DNA of 64,000 nucleotides. Origin: Catellatospora sp. IY07-71. Lineage in GTDB: Bacteria; Actinomycetota; Actinomycetes; Mycobacteriales; Micromonosporaceae. The translations under genes were made by a program, and so were the position numbers. Of the stretch, positions 33,539 to 44,270 are shown piece after piece. Numbering within the stretch: position 1 is the stretch's first letter; each line of letters begins with the position of its first letter. The notes under the pieces were generated by a model. The model did not search any database. It worked only from the letters and a program-made list of their open reading frames with translations, and was not told the DNA's origin. The DNA lies in contig NZ_AP023360.1 of NCBI RefSeq assembly GCF_018326265.1, positions 1,169,501 through 1,233,500 of the forward strand, given 5' to 3'.

Positions 33539-34783
33539 GTGCCTGGGTTCCGGTCATTCCGCCGCAGCGCCGTCCCGCGTAAGAACGCGACGGCGCTGCC
33601 TCGCGTGACCGCGGCGCTGGCGCTGGCCGTGGCGGGCAGCATGGCCGCGACGACCCCGCCGCGGACGCCCCTGGCGGACACCGCCGGGCTGCGGGCCGAG
33701 GTCGGCGCGCAGCGGGTCTCCCGCGACGCCGAGCGCAGCGGGCAGTGGCAGCTGACCACCCTCCGCGCCACCCGCGCCTGGGATCTGGCCACCGGCGACG
33801 GCGTCGTCGTCGCCGTGATCGACTCGGGGGTCGCGCCGCACCCGGACCTGACCGGCCGCGTGCTCTCCGGGCTGGACCTGGTGGACACGACCGGCAACGG
33901 CAGCAACGACCAGGTCGGGCACGGCACCACGGTGGCCGCGCTGATCGCCGGCCAGGGTGACGGCCGGCACGGGGTGGCCGGGCTGGCGCCGCGCGCGAAG
34001 ATCCTTCCGGTGCGCGTGCTCGACGCGGAGAACCGGTACGACGACGCGCGGGTGGTCGCCGAGGCGGTCCGCTGGGCCGTCGACCACGACGCGAAGGTGA
34101 TCAACCTCTCTCTCGGCGGCCCGGTGAGCAGCGAAGCGCTGGCCGAGGCGATCGACTACGCGTTCGCCCGCGACGTGGTGGTGGTGGCCTGCGTCGGCAA
34201 CGTGAGCGCGGGCGGCAGCACCGAGATCTGGTATCCGGCCCGCGAACCCGGTGTGCTCGCGGTGACCGCGATCGCCCCCGGCCAGCGCCACCAGCGCTGG
34301 CAGGGCTCCCTCACCGGTGAGCAGGCCGTGCTCGCCGCGCCGGGCACCGACCTGCTCGGCGCGAAGCCGGGCGGCTACTGGCGGGTGCAGGGCACGAGTT
34401 TCGCCGCGCCGCTGGTCTCGGCGACCGCCGCGCTGGTCCGCTCCCGCTTCCCGGGCATGTCCGCCGCGGACGTGGTGCAGCGGCTGATCAGCACCGCACA
34501 GGACCTCGGCCCGGCCGGGCGCGACGACGAGTTCGGCTTCGGCCTGGTCGACCCGGTCGCGGCGCTGACCGCCGAGGTGACCCCGGTCCGGGCCAACTCG
34601 CTGGACGTCCTGCCGCCGCCGGGACGCGCCGGCTTCGGGCCCGCGCCCGAGCCGTCCCCGGCCGCCGCGGCCACGCCCACCCCGGCCGCCGGCACCCGGC
34701 CGGCGCCGACTCCGCAGCGGGTCAACGGCGGGCTGCAGCTGGCCCTCGACGGCGCCCCGCTGCTCGCGCTTCCTCTTTCCTGA
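33539..34783 (+). CDS. mycP: Mycosin-type S8 protease lacking a clear C-terminal anchor
   Basis: This subtilisin-family protease has 414 residues, starting at GTG 33539. A signal peptide or signal anchor lies near 20-40. The catalytic triad is Asp in VIDSGVAPHPDL (~97), His in VGHGTTVAAL (~127) and Ser in GTSFAAPLVSATAAL (~287). The C-terminal ~70 residues are Pro/Ala-rich and end in a short weakly hydrophobic stretch (LALDGAPLLALPLS), without the membrane helix that normally anchors mycosins. Position after eccD supports a role in ESX secretion. Unlike the mycosin at 7753, it might be released or bound through its N-terminus. Its stop abuts the marP stop. Confidence 0.85.
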   Translation: MPGFRSFRRSAVPRKNATALPRVTAALALAVAGSMAATTPPRTPLADTAGLRAEVGAQRVSRDAERSGQWQLTTLRATRAWDLATGDGVVVAVIDSGVAPHPDLTGRVLSGLDLVDTTGNGSNDQVGHGTTVAALIAGQGDGRHGVAGLAPRAKILPVRVLDAENRYDDARVVAEAVRWAVDHDAKVINLSLGGPVSSEALAEAIDYAFARDVVVVACVGNVSAGGSTEIWYPAREPGVLAVTAIAPGQRHQRWQGSLTGEQAVLAAPGTDLLGAKPGGYWRVQGTSFAAPLVSATAALVRSRFPGMSAADVVQRLISTAQDLGPAGRDDEFGFGLVDPVAALTAEVTPVRANSLDVLPPPGRAGFGPAPEPSPAAAATPTPAAGTRPAPTPQRVNGGLQLALDGAPLLALPLS

Positions 34784-35962
34784 TCAGGCGCACTTGCCGG
34801 TCGGGACGGCGCTGGTGCGGGTGCGGCCCATCAGGGCGATCGTCGAGGCCTCGTCCGCGGTGACGGCGTAGCCGACGTTCGGGTCGTCGGCGGCCGCCGC
34901 GAAGATCACGCCCAGCACGGTGCCGTCCGCCGAGACCAGCGGGCCGCCCGAGTTGCCGCTGCGGACCAGGCCGCGGATGGTGTACACCTCGCGGGTCACC
35001 GTGCCGTCCTCGTAGATGTCCGGGCCGGTGATGTCGCCGACGTCGCGGACCCGGGCGGACTGGGCGTTGTAGGGCCCGTCCAGCGGGAAGCCCAGCACGA
35101 TGGCGTCCGAGCCGCTCTTGGCGGGCGAGTTGGCAAACCGCATGACCGGCGCCTTCAGCGACGGCACGTGGATCACGGCGAGGTCGCGCTCCGGGTCGTA
35201 CACCACGACCTTGCCGGACATCAGGTTGCCGTTGAGGTTGATCCGGACGCTCTGGGTGCCCGCGACCACGTGCGCGTTGGTCATCACGTGCTGCTCGGCG
35301 AACACGAACCCGGAGCCCTCGATGCGGCGGCTGCAGCTCGGCGCGTTGCCCAGCACCTTGACCACGGACTTCTTGGCGTTCAGCACGACCTGCGACCCGG
35401 CCAGCTTGGGGTCCGGCGCGGGGACCTCCTTGACCTCGGTCGGCACCAGGTCGCCGAAGACCTCCGGGAAGCCGTTGGTGTCGACGGTCTCGCGCAGCGC
35501 CTCGGTGAGCGACTTCGCCTCGCCCGGCATCACCTTGTCGATCGCCGCGAGCATGCTGCTGTTGCGCACGGCACGGGCCAGCCAGGGCTGGTCGGAGTCG
35601 CTCAGCGGCACCGCGACCAGCCAGGCGACCACGGTCACCGCGAGCACGGAGACGACGGCGCCACCCAGGTCGTCGGCGATCTGCCCGGTGCGGTTCGTGA
35701 TGGCGCGCCGCAGCCTGCTGCCCCACCAGCCGGCCAGCGACTGGCCGAGCACGGCCAGGCCGAAGATCGCGATCAGCGACACCACCAGCTTCAGCACCGG
35801 GTCGGTGATGAGACCCGCGAGCAGCGGGCCGAGCTGCAGTCCGATCAGGGCGCCCCCGAAGAAGCCGGTGAACGAGAGCACGCCCACCACGAAGCCCTGC
35901 CGATAGCCGCTGACCCCGAAGAGCAGCAGCAGGAGCAGGAGGACACCGTCGACGATCGACAT
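34784..35962 (-). CDS. marP: Membrane-anchored serine protease, MarP type
   Basis: The 392-residue protein combines an N-terminal CvpA-like membrane domain (four helices within ~1-130) with an extracytoplasmic trypsin-like protease domain (~180-385). The triad is His in TNAHVV (~230), Asp in ERDLAVI (~261) and Ser in GNSGGP (~340). Two Cys (SCSRR and GKCA) may form a disulphide. In Mycobacterium the orthologue (Rv3671c) protects against acid and oxidative stress by activating a wall hydrolase. Here the downstream conserved order NUDIX-TlpA-nth is retained, all on this strand. Confidence 0.9.
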   Translation of the reverse strand: MSIVDGVLLLLLLLFGVSGYRQGFVVGVLSFTGFFGGALIGLQLGPLLAGLITDPVLKLVVSLIAIFGLAVLGQSLAGWWGSRLRRAITNRTGQIADDLGGAVVSVLAVTVVAWLVAVPLSDSDQPWLARAVRNSSMLAAIDKVMPGEAKSLTEALRETVDTNGFPEVFGDLVPTEVKEVPAPDPKLAGSQVVLNAKKSVVKVLGNAPSCSRRIEGSGFVFAEQHVMTNAHVVAGTQSVRINLNGNLMSGKVVVYDPERDLAVIHVPSLKAPVMRFANSPAKSGSDAIVLGFPLDGPYNAQSARVRDVGDITGPDIYEDGTVTREVYTIRGLVRSGNSGGPLVSADGTVLGVIFAAAADDPNVGYAVTADEASTIALMGRTRTSAVPTGKCA

Positions 35963-35966
35963 CGGT

Positions 35967-36671
35967 TCAGCCTACGGAAGGGACATCGGAGGTGCCACTA
36001 AGCGTGGCGGGCGGCGTGGGCAGCGCCTCGATCCGGTCGGTGTTCCACGGCCGGGCCCAGCCGCCCAGGTCCAGCAGGGTGCTGAGCACACCGGCGGTGA
36101 AGCCCCAGACGAGCATCCCCCGGGAGTGGAAGGCGGGGCCGATCCAGCCGCTCGAGTGACGCACCCGCAGCCGGTGGGCCGGGTCGGCCAGCTCCGCCAG
36201 CGGCAGCCGGGCGACGTGCGCGACCTCGCGCGGATCGTGCGCGCCGACCGGGTGCGGCGCGTGCCACCAGGCCAGCACGGGGGTGACCAGGAAGTCGGTG
36301 ACCGGGATCCACAGCGTGGGCAGCTGCGCCAGCACGGTGACGCTGGCCGGGTCGAGCCCGACCTCCTCGTTCGCCTCGCGCAGCGCCGTCGCGGTCAGAT
36401 CCGCGTCCTGCGGCTCCACCGCGCCGCCGGGAAAGGCGGGCTGACCCGCGTGGGTACGCAGGGTCGCGGCACGCTGCATGATCAGCACGTCGGGCCCGTG
36501 CTCGCCCTCGGCCAGCAGGATGAGCACGGCGGCGGGGCGGCCGCCCTCGTCAGGGGTGGGGATGCGGGTGAAGTCCACGGCACGCGCGTCGCGCACCCGG
36601 GTCAGCAGCGGCTCGAACCAGCCGGGCAGCCGCCCGTCGGCCCGCTCGGTCGTCCCGACCTGCTCGCTCAT
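35967..36671 (-). CDS. NUDIX hydrolase, CoA pyrophosphatase-like
   Basis: This 234-residue soluble protein contains a complete Nudix box GGAVEPQDADLTATALREANEEVGL (first half at ~80, REANEEVGL at ~97), with a PAFPGG lead-in. Orthologues beside marP are usually annotated as CoA or ADP-ribose-type pyrophosphatases; the conserved LLTxRxxxLRxHxGQ-like segment here reads MQRAATLRTHAGQPAFPGG, which supports the CoA class. It lies four bases upstream of marP on the same strand and is likely co-transcribed. Confidence 0.85.
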   Translation of the reverse strand: MSEQVGTTERADGRLPGWFEPLLTRVRDARAVDFTRIPTPDEGGRPAAVLILLAEGEHGPDVLIMQRAATLRTHAGQPAFPGGAVEPQDADLTATALREANEEVGLDPASVTVLAQLPTLWIPVTDFLVTPVLAWWHAPHPVGAHDPREVAHVARLPLAELADPAHRLRVRHSSGWIGPAFHSRGMLVWGFTAGVLSTLLDLGGWARPWNTDRIEALPTPPATLSGTSDVPSVG

Positions 36672-36758
36672 ACCCTCTCCCTGCTCCCGTCGCGACCGGC
36701 CGCGGCCGCTCCCGGCCCACCTGCCCGCGCGTTCATGCCCGCTGCGCGCCCTGCCCGC

Positions 36759-37598
36759 TCATGCCCCAGCCAGGTGCTGGTCGACAAGCCGGGACAGGGT
36801 CTCATCGGTGAGCGCGACGTCGCGGTAGACGGCGGCCCGGCCGTCCGGCCCGACGAGCAGCGTCATCGGCAGCAGCTTCTCCCCGAGCGCGGCCTGCAGT
36901 GCGCCACCGCGGTCGTACACGGCGGGCATGCCGATCCTCAGCTCATCGGCGAGCCAGGCGGCGGCGGCGCGGTCGTCCCTGGTCACCACACCGAGCACCG
37001 GCACCCGGCCGCTGTCGGCCAGCCGCTGCAGCGCGGGCAGCTCCGCCCGGCATGGCTCGCACCAGGAGCCCCACAGGTTGATCACGAGCGGCCCGCGCAG
37101 CTCGCCGACACGCACGTCGTCGCCCCCGGCCAGGCACGGCAGCGACAGCTCAGGAAGATCCACAACGCGCAGCCTCGCCACCGGCCGCGCGTCGGCTGAA
37201 GCCGCCGGGCCAGGGCCGGTGCCGGTCGCCGGGCTCGGCGCAGGCGGGGTCGCCGCGCTGCCGGTCAGCGGAGCGCAGGCGGCGAACGGCTGCGGCACCT
37301 TCTCGTCCGGGCCGGGCGCGCCCGGCCCGCAGCCCGCCGCGAGCACGGCGACGAGGGCAGTCAGCGCCGCCGCGAGGCGTCCGCTTCGAGGGCTGCCCGT
37401 GGCCCGCCGCAGCGGTGACCGCCATCCCCCGGAAACTGCCGGCGATGCCGCGTCGACTGTCGCCGGCAACGCTGCGGCGACCCCCCTCTTTCGGGGAAAC
37501 TGCGGGTTCGCGGCGGCAGGTCGCTGCACTTTCCCCGAAACTGCGGGCACGTCAGGGTGCGCGGCCCCGCCGGGGGACGCGAGGGAGGGACGGGTCAT
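36759..37598 (-). CDS. TlpA/ResA-like thioredoxin lipoprotein
   Basis: The protein is a membrane-attached thiol-disulphide oxidoreductase facing outward, with the redox motif [13 protein letters not shown] (~175-185). A lipobox LAAGC (Cys ~87) follows a hydrophobic stretch. ATG 37598 overlaps the nth stop (ATGA), giving 279 residues, but that puts ~75 Pro/Ala/Arg residues before the signal sequence, which is abnormal. Part of this extra region is a copy of the 60-base inverted repeat. Either the element inserted into the 5' end or an unrecognised internal start is used (in-frame GTGs exist). Position matches Rv3673c in the conserved string. Confidence 0.85.
   Translation of the reverse strand: MTRPSLASPGGAAHPDVPAVSGKVQRPAAANPQFPRKRGVAAALPATVDAASPAVSGGWRSPLRRATGSPRSGRLAAALTALVAVLAAGCGPGAPGPDEKVPQPFAACAPLTGSAATPPAPSPATGTGPGPAASADARPVARLRVVDLPELSLPCLAGGDDVRVGELRGPLVINLWGSWCEPCRAELPALQRLADSGRVPVLGVVTRDDRAAAAWLADELRIGMPAVYDRGGALQAALGEKLLPMTLLVGPDGRAAVYRDVALTDETLSRLVDQHLAGA
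37485..37544. repeat. 60-base inverted-repeat element, copy 2 (in CDS)
   Basis: TTTCGGGGAAACTGC (37489-37503) and GCACTTTCCCCGAAACTGC (37526-37544) are inverted, with the same 22-base centre spacing as the copy at 27841. It lies inside the N-terminal coding part of the TlpA-like gene. A partial related sequence (CCGGAAACTGCCGG) is at about 37430-37443. Confidence 0.6.
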
Positions 37599-38338
37599 GG
37601 GGTGACTCCGGCGAGGGCGGCGATCTCGGCGGTGCGAGGGCCCTTCAAGAGCTTGACGGCCTCGGCGGGGTTCGTCGGGCCGGTGCCGTAGGACGGGCAC
37701 ATGGCTGCCAGGGGGCAGGCGCCGCAGGCGGGCTTGCGCGCGTGGCAGACGCGGCGCCCATGGAAGATCACCCGGTGCGAGAGCATGGTCCAGTCGCGCT
37801 TCTCGACCAGCGCGCCGACCGCGTGCTCGATCTTGACCGGATCGCTCTCCGCGGTCCAGGCCCACCGGTCGACCAGGCGCTGGAAGTGGGTGTCCACGGT
37901 GATGCCGGGCACGCCGAAGGCGTTGCCGAGGATCACGTTGGCCGTCTTGCGGCCGATGCCGGGCAGGGTCACCAGCTGCGGCAGGGTGCGCGGCAGCTCG
38001 CCGCCGAAGCGGTCGACGAGCTGCTGGCCCAGGCCCATCAGCGAGGCGGCCTTGTTCCGGAAGAACCCGGTCGGCCGGATCATCTCCTCCAGCTCGACCC
38101 GGTCCGCCCCGGCGTACTCGGCGGCGGTGCGGTACTTCGCGAACAGCTTCGGCGTGGTCTCGTTCACCCGTACGTCGGTGCACTGCGCGGACAGGATGGT
38201 GGCGACCGCCAGCTCCAGCGGGTTGGTGAAGTCCAGCTCACAGTGCGCGTCCGGGTGGATGACGGCGAGTTCGCGCGCCATCCGCCGCACCCGCCGCTTA
38301 CGCGCCAGCGCCGTCTCGCCGTTCACCGTGACCGTCAC
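37595..38338 (-). CDS. nth: Endonuclease III (DNA glycosylase/AP lyase)
   Basis: Nth removes oxidised pyrimidines and cleaves the resulting abasic site in base-excision repair. The 247-residue protein has the helix-hairpin-helix [13 protein letters not shown] with the catalytic Lys, the catalytic Asp in TVDTHFQRL, and the C-terminal [4Fe-4S] ligands in [20 protein letters not shown] 38338 is chosen as start. The stop overlaps the start of the TlpA-like gene. It lies in the conserved marP-crp string, but a CapA-type gene separates it from crp. Confidence 0.94.
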   Translation of the reverse strand: MTVTVNGETALARKRRVRRMARELAVIHPDAHCELDFTNPLELAVATILSAQCTDVRVNETTPKLFAKYRTAAEYAGADRVELEEMIRPTGFFRNKAASLMGLGQQLVDRFGGELPRTLPQLVTLPGIGRKTANVILGNAFGVPGITVDTHFQRLVDRWAWTAESDPVKIEHAVGALVEKRDWTMLSHRVIFHGRRVCHARKPACGACPLAAMCPSYGTGPTNPAEAVKLLKGPRTAEIAALAGVTP

Positions 38339-38348
38339 GGCAGAGAGC

Positions 38349-39623
38349 CTACGTCGCGGGTGCGCCGATCGACCCGTCCGCGCTCACCACCGCGCCGTTC
38401 GCGCCGAAGTCCTCCTCGGTCATCTGCCGGAGCAGGCCGAGCGCGCGGTCCTTGGGGTCGGGCTGCGGGATGCCGTACGAGCCGCTGAAGTAGGTGGAGT
38501 GGAACCGCCCGGAGACGAAGCCGCCGTCCTTGCTCAGCGAGACCTGCAGCACGCCGCCCCAGCCGACCCGGCCGTTGCTGCTCAGCTGGCCGCCGCCGGC
38601 GAAGTTGCCCAGGCTGTACGCGATGAGCCGGCCCTTGTAGAACTCCAGGCCGCGGACCACGTGCGGGCCGTGCCCGATGATGAGGTCGGCACCGGCGTCG
38701 ATGACCGCGCGGGAGAAGGCGACCGGGTTGCCCCGGTTCTCGCCCAGGAAGGTCTCGGTGCCCGGCCGGACGTGGCTCTTGTCCGCACCCTCGGCGCCCA
38801 TGTGCACCTGGACCACCACGATGTCGGCCCGCTCCGCGGCCTTGGCCACGACCTTCTTCGCCGCGGTGAGATTGATCAGGCTGTTGTTGCCCGAGTACGA
38901 CGAGAAGCCGAGCACGGCCACCTTCACGCCCTTGACCTCGGCGATGGTGATCTGGCCGGTCTCCCCGGTGTGCTGCAGCCCGGCGGCCTCCAGCGCGCGC
39001 TGGGTGTTGGTGAACCCGGCCGTGCCGTAGTCGCGTGCGTGGTTGTTGGCCGTGTTGAGCAGGTCGAACCCGGCGTCCTTGAGATGCTGGGCGTAGCGCG
39101 GGGGCACCCGGAACTGGTGGCAGTTGTTCTTCGTCGGGCTGGCGCCGGGGCTGGGCGTCGCGTTCGGCACCGGGGACGGCTTCGGCGGGCACTTGCCCGA
39201 GCCGGTCTCCTCGGTGATGGGCTGCTCCAGGTTGCCCATCACCAGGTCGGCGGGCAGCAGCGCCTTGATCTTGTCGAAGTAACCCTTGCCGTCGCGCGGC
39301 GGCAGGTGCCCCGGCGCGTCGCCCATGATGATGTCGCCGGTCGCGGACAGGCTGATCGTCTCGCCCACCGGGGCCGGAGCCCCCTGCGACGGCTCGGCGG
39401 CCGCGCCCGCCGGCGGGTGCCACAGCGCCTCGGCGCCCTCGGCCGACGAGTTCACGGCGGTGAGCGCGACTCCGGCTACTGTGACAAGGAGCACGATCGC
39501 GCCCGCGGCGGAGACCCCCCGGCGCGCGCGCAGCGCTCCCACGAGCCGGTCCAGGGTGGAGCGGGGCGGGGTTTGGGCGGCGGGGGCGGGGGTATCGGCC
39601 GGGCTCAGGGGGTGTATGGACAT
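38349..39623 (-). CDS. CapA-family metallophosphatase-like membrane protein
   Basis: This 424-residue protein has a Pro-rich cytoplasmic start, a membrane helix (~40-60) and an extracytoplasmic CapA/PgsA-type calcineurin-like domain. Motifs include [35 protein letters not shown] and the metal-binding [13 protein letters not shown] with SLGNF. CapA proteins take part in poly-gamma-glutamate synthesis or attachment in some bacteria, but no capB/C genes lie here, so polymer involvement is uncertain. The Cys pair (GKCPP, NNCHQF) may be bridged. It is divergent from crp, 175 bases away, and interrupts the nth-crp pair. Confidence 0.85.
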   Translation of the reverse strand: MSIHPLSPADTPAPAAQTPPRSTLDRLVGALRARRGVSAAGAIVLLVTVAGVALTAVNSSAEGAEALWHPPAGAAAEPSQGAPAPVGETISLSATGDIIMGDAPGHLPPRDGKGYFDKIKALLPADLVMGNLEQPITEETGSGKCPPKPSPVPNATPSPGASPTKNNCHQFRVPPRYAQHLKDAGFDLLNTANNHARDYGTAGFTNTQRALEAAGLQHTGETGQITIAEVKGVKVAVLGFSSYSGNNSLINLTAAKKVVAKAAERADIVVVQVHMGAEGADKSHVRPGTETFLGENRGNPVAFSRAVIDAGADLIIGHGPHVVRGLEFYKGRLIAYSLGNFAGGGQLSSNGRVGWGGVLQVSLSKDGGFVSGRFHSTYFSGSYGIPQPDPKDRALGLLRQMTEEDFGANGAVVSADGSIGAPAT

Positions 39624-39798
39624 CGCCGGGCACTCTACCCGGAGGCGGCGACGACCGGCACCGGTCGCCGATGCAGGATTCTGGGGGTTGGCGTCCGGTT
39701 GCCGCCTGTGTGCGCCTAGACTGACCTCGCGCGGCGTACGGGTAGCGACGAGTCAATCAACGGTGTGCCCACGCATCCGCGTCGATGGAGGGATGGCG

Positions 39799-40476
39799 AT
39801 GGACGAGGTGCTGGCTCGCAGCGGAATCTTCCAGGGTGTCGACCCGGAGGCCGCTGAAGCGCTCGCTCGTGAGATGGAGACGATCGAGATCCGCAAGGGC
39901 GAGATCGTATTCAACGAGGGCGAGCCGGGTGACAGTCTCTATATCGTACTCTCCGGCAAGATCAAGTTGGGACGGCGCGCCGCCGACGGCCGGCAGAACC
40001 TGGTCTCCGTGATGGGCCCGTCCGACATGCTCGGCGAGCTGTCGCTGTTCGACCCCGGCCCGCGCACCGCGACCGCCACCGCCGTCACCGACGTGCGCCT
40101 GGCCCGGCTGCGCAAGCAGGCGCTGCGGCCCTGGCTGAACAACCGGCCGGAGATCGCCGAGCAGCTGCTGCGCGTGCTGGCCCGCCGACTGCGCCGCACC
40201 AACGACGCGCTCGCCGACCTGATCTTCACCGACGTGCCCGGCCGCGTCGCCAAGAACCTGCTGCAGATGGCGGGCCGCTTCGGCACCCGCGACGGCGGCG
40301 TGCTGCGGGTGACGCACGACCTCACCCAGGAGGAACTGGCGCAGCTCGTCGGCGCCTCCCGCGAGACGGTGAACAAGGCCCTGGCCGACTTCGCCTCGCG
40401 CGGCTGGCTGCGCCTCGACGGCAAGAGCGTCATCATCCTCGACCCCGAGCGCCTCGCCCGCCGCGCCCGCGTCTGA
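39799..40476 (+). CDS. crp: Crp/Fnr-family transcriptional regulator
   Basis: This 225-residue regulator has an N-terminal cyclic-nucleotide-binding domain (~1-125, with [16 protein letters not shown] and the [17 protein letters not shown] phosphate-binding cassette) and a C-terminal winged helix-turn-helix (~165-215, [20 protein letters not shown]). ATG 39799 is preceded by GGAGGG at ideal spacing, better than the ATG at 39793. It is the actinobacterial cAMP receptor protein type (Rv3676/SCO3571 group) controlling carbon use and development. A strong hairpin terminator follows. A class III cyclase lies about 6 kb downstream on the other strand and could supply a ligand, which is inference. 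Confidence 0.94.
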   Translation: MDEVLARSGIFQGVDPEAAEALAREMETIEIRKGEIVFNEGEPGDSLYIVLSGKIKLGRRAADGRQNLVSVMGPSDMLGELSLFDPGPRTATATAVTDVRLARLRKQALRPWLNNRPEIAEQLLRVLARRLRRTNDALADLIFTDVPGRVAKNLLQMAGRFGTRDGGVLRVTHDLTQEELAQLVGASRETVNKALADFASRGWLRLDGKSVIILDPERLARRARV

Positions 40477-40826
40477 CCCGGGGCCCCTTTCGGGCGCAAG
40501 TCTTGAAGAGTCGCGGCCTCAGGTGCTACCTGGGGCCGCGAGTCGTTAAGCGTTGCGGCAGAGAGCGTTAGAATGGGGCGAAACAGGACATAGCCGGGCG
40601 TTTTGCCTGGTCAAAGTGTCGGGAACCGGTCGCCGACATGTCAGCGGACCGAGGGCTTCGTTGGTCCGAGTGGTCGCGAACCTCGCAATTCAGGTGCGGC
40701 TAGACGTGTCCACAGTGACCGATCGTGCGGTGACCGAACGCCTGTGCCTGGGCGGATGGACACCTCTCGCACCGCCTCGATCGGTCGGTCGGAAGTCTCC
40801 GACGATCGAAAGAGGTCCCTACCACT
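40477..40826. other. crp-chaplin spacer, leader region
   Basis: This 350-base stretch has the crp terminator at its start and then, apparently, the promoter and leader of the chaplin-like gene. GTGACCGA occurs twice near 40717-40740, and an imperfect TCGATCG inverted repeat lies near 40777-40808, just before the ribosome site. No additional gene is convincing. Confidence 0.45.
40509..40543 (+). terminator. Hairpin terminator after crp
   Basis: Sixteen-base arms (40509-40524, 40528-40543) pair with two mismatches around a GCT loop, 33 bases after the crp stop, followed by CGTTAAG. It likely ends the crp transcript. Confidence 0.65.
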
Positions 40827-41930
40827 ATGAACACGTGGGTTCGACGCTCACTCAAGGCCGGCGCGCTCACCGCCGGCGCGGTCATGGCCACCGGCACCGC
40901 CGCGTACGCCGAGACCACCGTGATCAGTGCGGGCAACACCGGCGTGCTGAACGGCACCCAGGTCTTCGCTCCGATCCAGGCTCCGATCAACCTCTGCGGC
41001 GTGGCCGCGAGTGTGGGCGGCGACGCGATCGCCGGGTGCCAGGGCGGCAGCGCCGCCGAGCTGGAGGGCGTGTACGACGTCCGGATGCTGAGCACCGACA
41101 ACCACGGCATCCTCAACGGCACGCAGGTCTTCGCCCCGATCCAGGCCCCGATCAACGTCTGCGGCGTGGCCGCGGGTGTGCTCGGCAACGCCGCGGCGTG
41201 GTGCGAGGGCGGCGCGTCCGCCGAGATCGGCGGCAAGCACAAGCACAAGCCGAAGCACCACGGCTGCGACGACCACTGCGACCACGACGACAGCGACGGG
41301 TACAGCCGCGAGTCGGCCGAGTCGGGCGACCTGCTGGGCGGCCTGCCGCTGCTGGGCGGCCTCACCAACGGCGGCCTGCCGCTGGTCGGCGGCCTCACCA
41401 ACGGCGGCCTGCCGGTCGTCGGCGACCTCACCAAGGGCGGCCTGCCGGTGGTCGGCAGCCTGACCAAGGGCGGCCTGCCGGTCGTCGGCTCGCTGCTGGG
41501 CGGCCCGAGTGTGGCGCGCGGCGCCGACGCGATCGACCTCGACTCGATCGACGGCGTCGGCACGGTCGGCCGCTTCGACACCGAGAGCGACGACGCCGTG
41601 GACAACACCAGCACGGGCGGCACCGGCGGCGGCAGCGAGCACAAGTGCAACACCGGCTGCGGCGGCAACGGCGGCGGCGGCGGCCACAACCACCACCCGC
41701 GCCCGAAGCCGAAGCCGCGCCCGCAGCCCTGCCCGGACCACGGCCACTCGCACGGCCACCACGGCCACGGCAAGGACGTGACGCTGATCAGCGCCGGCAA
41801 CTCCGGCATCCTGAACGGCACCCAGGTGTACGCGCCGATCCAGATCCCGGTCGACGTCAGCGGCGTCGCGATCGGCGTGCTGGGCAACGCGGCCGCGTGG
41901 AGCACCGGCGGCGCCTCGGCGCAGCAGTAG
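40827..41930 (+). CDS. Three-domain chaplin-like surface protein
   Basis: This secreted protein has 367 residues with a signal peptide ending AAYA (~28). Chaplin-like units follow at ~32-75, ~90-135 and ~318-366, each built on SAGN-GxLNGTQVxAPIQ-PI(N/D)-GV-GNA. The first two have the Cys pair seen in chaplins; in the third both are replaced by Ser. Between units 2 and 3 are a His/Asp-rich stretch (KHKHKPKHHGCDDHCDHDD), five copies of a GGLP-(L/V)VG-LT(N/K) repeat, a Gly-rich part and a second His-rich stretch (HGHSHGHHGHGK). Chaplins coat aerial hyphae as amphipathic amyloid; metal binding is inferred. There is no LPXTG signal. Confidence 0.8.
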   Translation: MNTWVRRSLKAGALTAGAVMATGTAAYAETTVISAGNTGVLNGTQVFAPIQAPINLCGVAASVGGDAIAGCQGGSAAELEGVYDVRMLSTDNHGILNGTQVFAPIQAPINVCGVAAGVLGNAAAWCEGGASAEIGGKHKHKPKHHGCDDHCDHDDSDGYSRESAESGDLLGGLPLLGGLTNGGLPLVGGLTNGGLPVVGDLTKGGLPVVGSLTKGGLPVVGSLLGGPSVARGADAIDLDSIDGVGTVGRFDTESDDAVDNTSTGGTGGGSEHKCNTGCGGNGGGGGHNHHPRPKPKPRPQPCPDHGHSHGHHGHGKDVTLISAGNSGILNGTQVYAPIQIPVDVSGVAIGVLGNAAAWSTGGASAQQ

Positions 41931-42085
41931 CCGTCCGGCCTGCCGGCGGGCACGGCCCACGATGACTTTCCCCGTCACCCGCGGACCGGAACCGGCGAAA
42001 CACTGCACCCGCCTCACCCGCCGACAGGCCGGCACCAGCGCGAAACCCTTTCGCTGACGACCCTCGCGCTGGCCCAGCACCACCA

Positions 42086-42137
42086 GGACGTCCCCCGGGA
42101 CCGGGCACCCATCCAGCCCACCGCCCGGGGGACGTCC
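42086..42137 (+). terminator. Terminator after chaplin-like gene
   Basis: Perfect 14-base arms GGACGTCCCCCGGG (42086-42099) and CCCGGGGGACGTCC (42124-42137) are followed by CTTTTCG. It is an intrinsic terminator for the plus-strand gene. Confidence 0.75.
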
Positions 42138-42182
42138 CTTTTCGTCCCCGTCCCGTCGTCATCCTGAGGGGTGGCGTTCAAC

Positions 42183-42219
42183 GACCCGCGCCCTCAGAGC
42201 TGCTCCGAGGGCGCGGGTC
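42183..42219. terminator. Second, probably bidirectional terminator
   Basis: Perfect 13-base arms GACCCGCGCCCTC (42183-42195) and GAGGGCGCGGGTC (42207-42219) flank an 11-base loop and are followed by TTT. It lies 29 bases beyond the stop of the minus-strand biotin carboxylase gene. Confidence 0.7.
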
Positions 42220-42248
42220 TTTGCGAGTCTGGGGCAGAAAAGGGCAGG

Positions 42249-44266
<2,018 letters not shown>

Positions 44267-44270
<4 letters not shown>

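Larger units (their letters stand above)
41931..42248. other. Spacer with two strong terminators
   Basis: This 318-base spacer separates the chaplin-like gene from the convergent biotin carboxylase gene. It holds the two hairpins described separately and no gene. Confidence 0.6.

Noticed and set aside
41330-41500. Repeat array in the chaplin-like gene as a CRISPR or tandem non-coding repeat
   Set aside because: It is in frame and encodes regular GGLP repeats of a protein.
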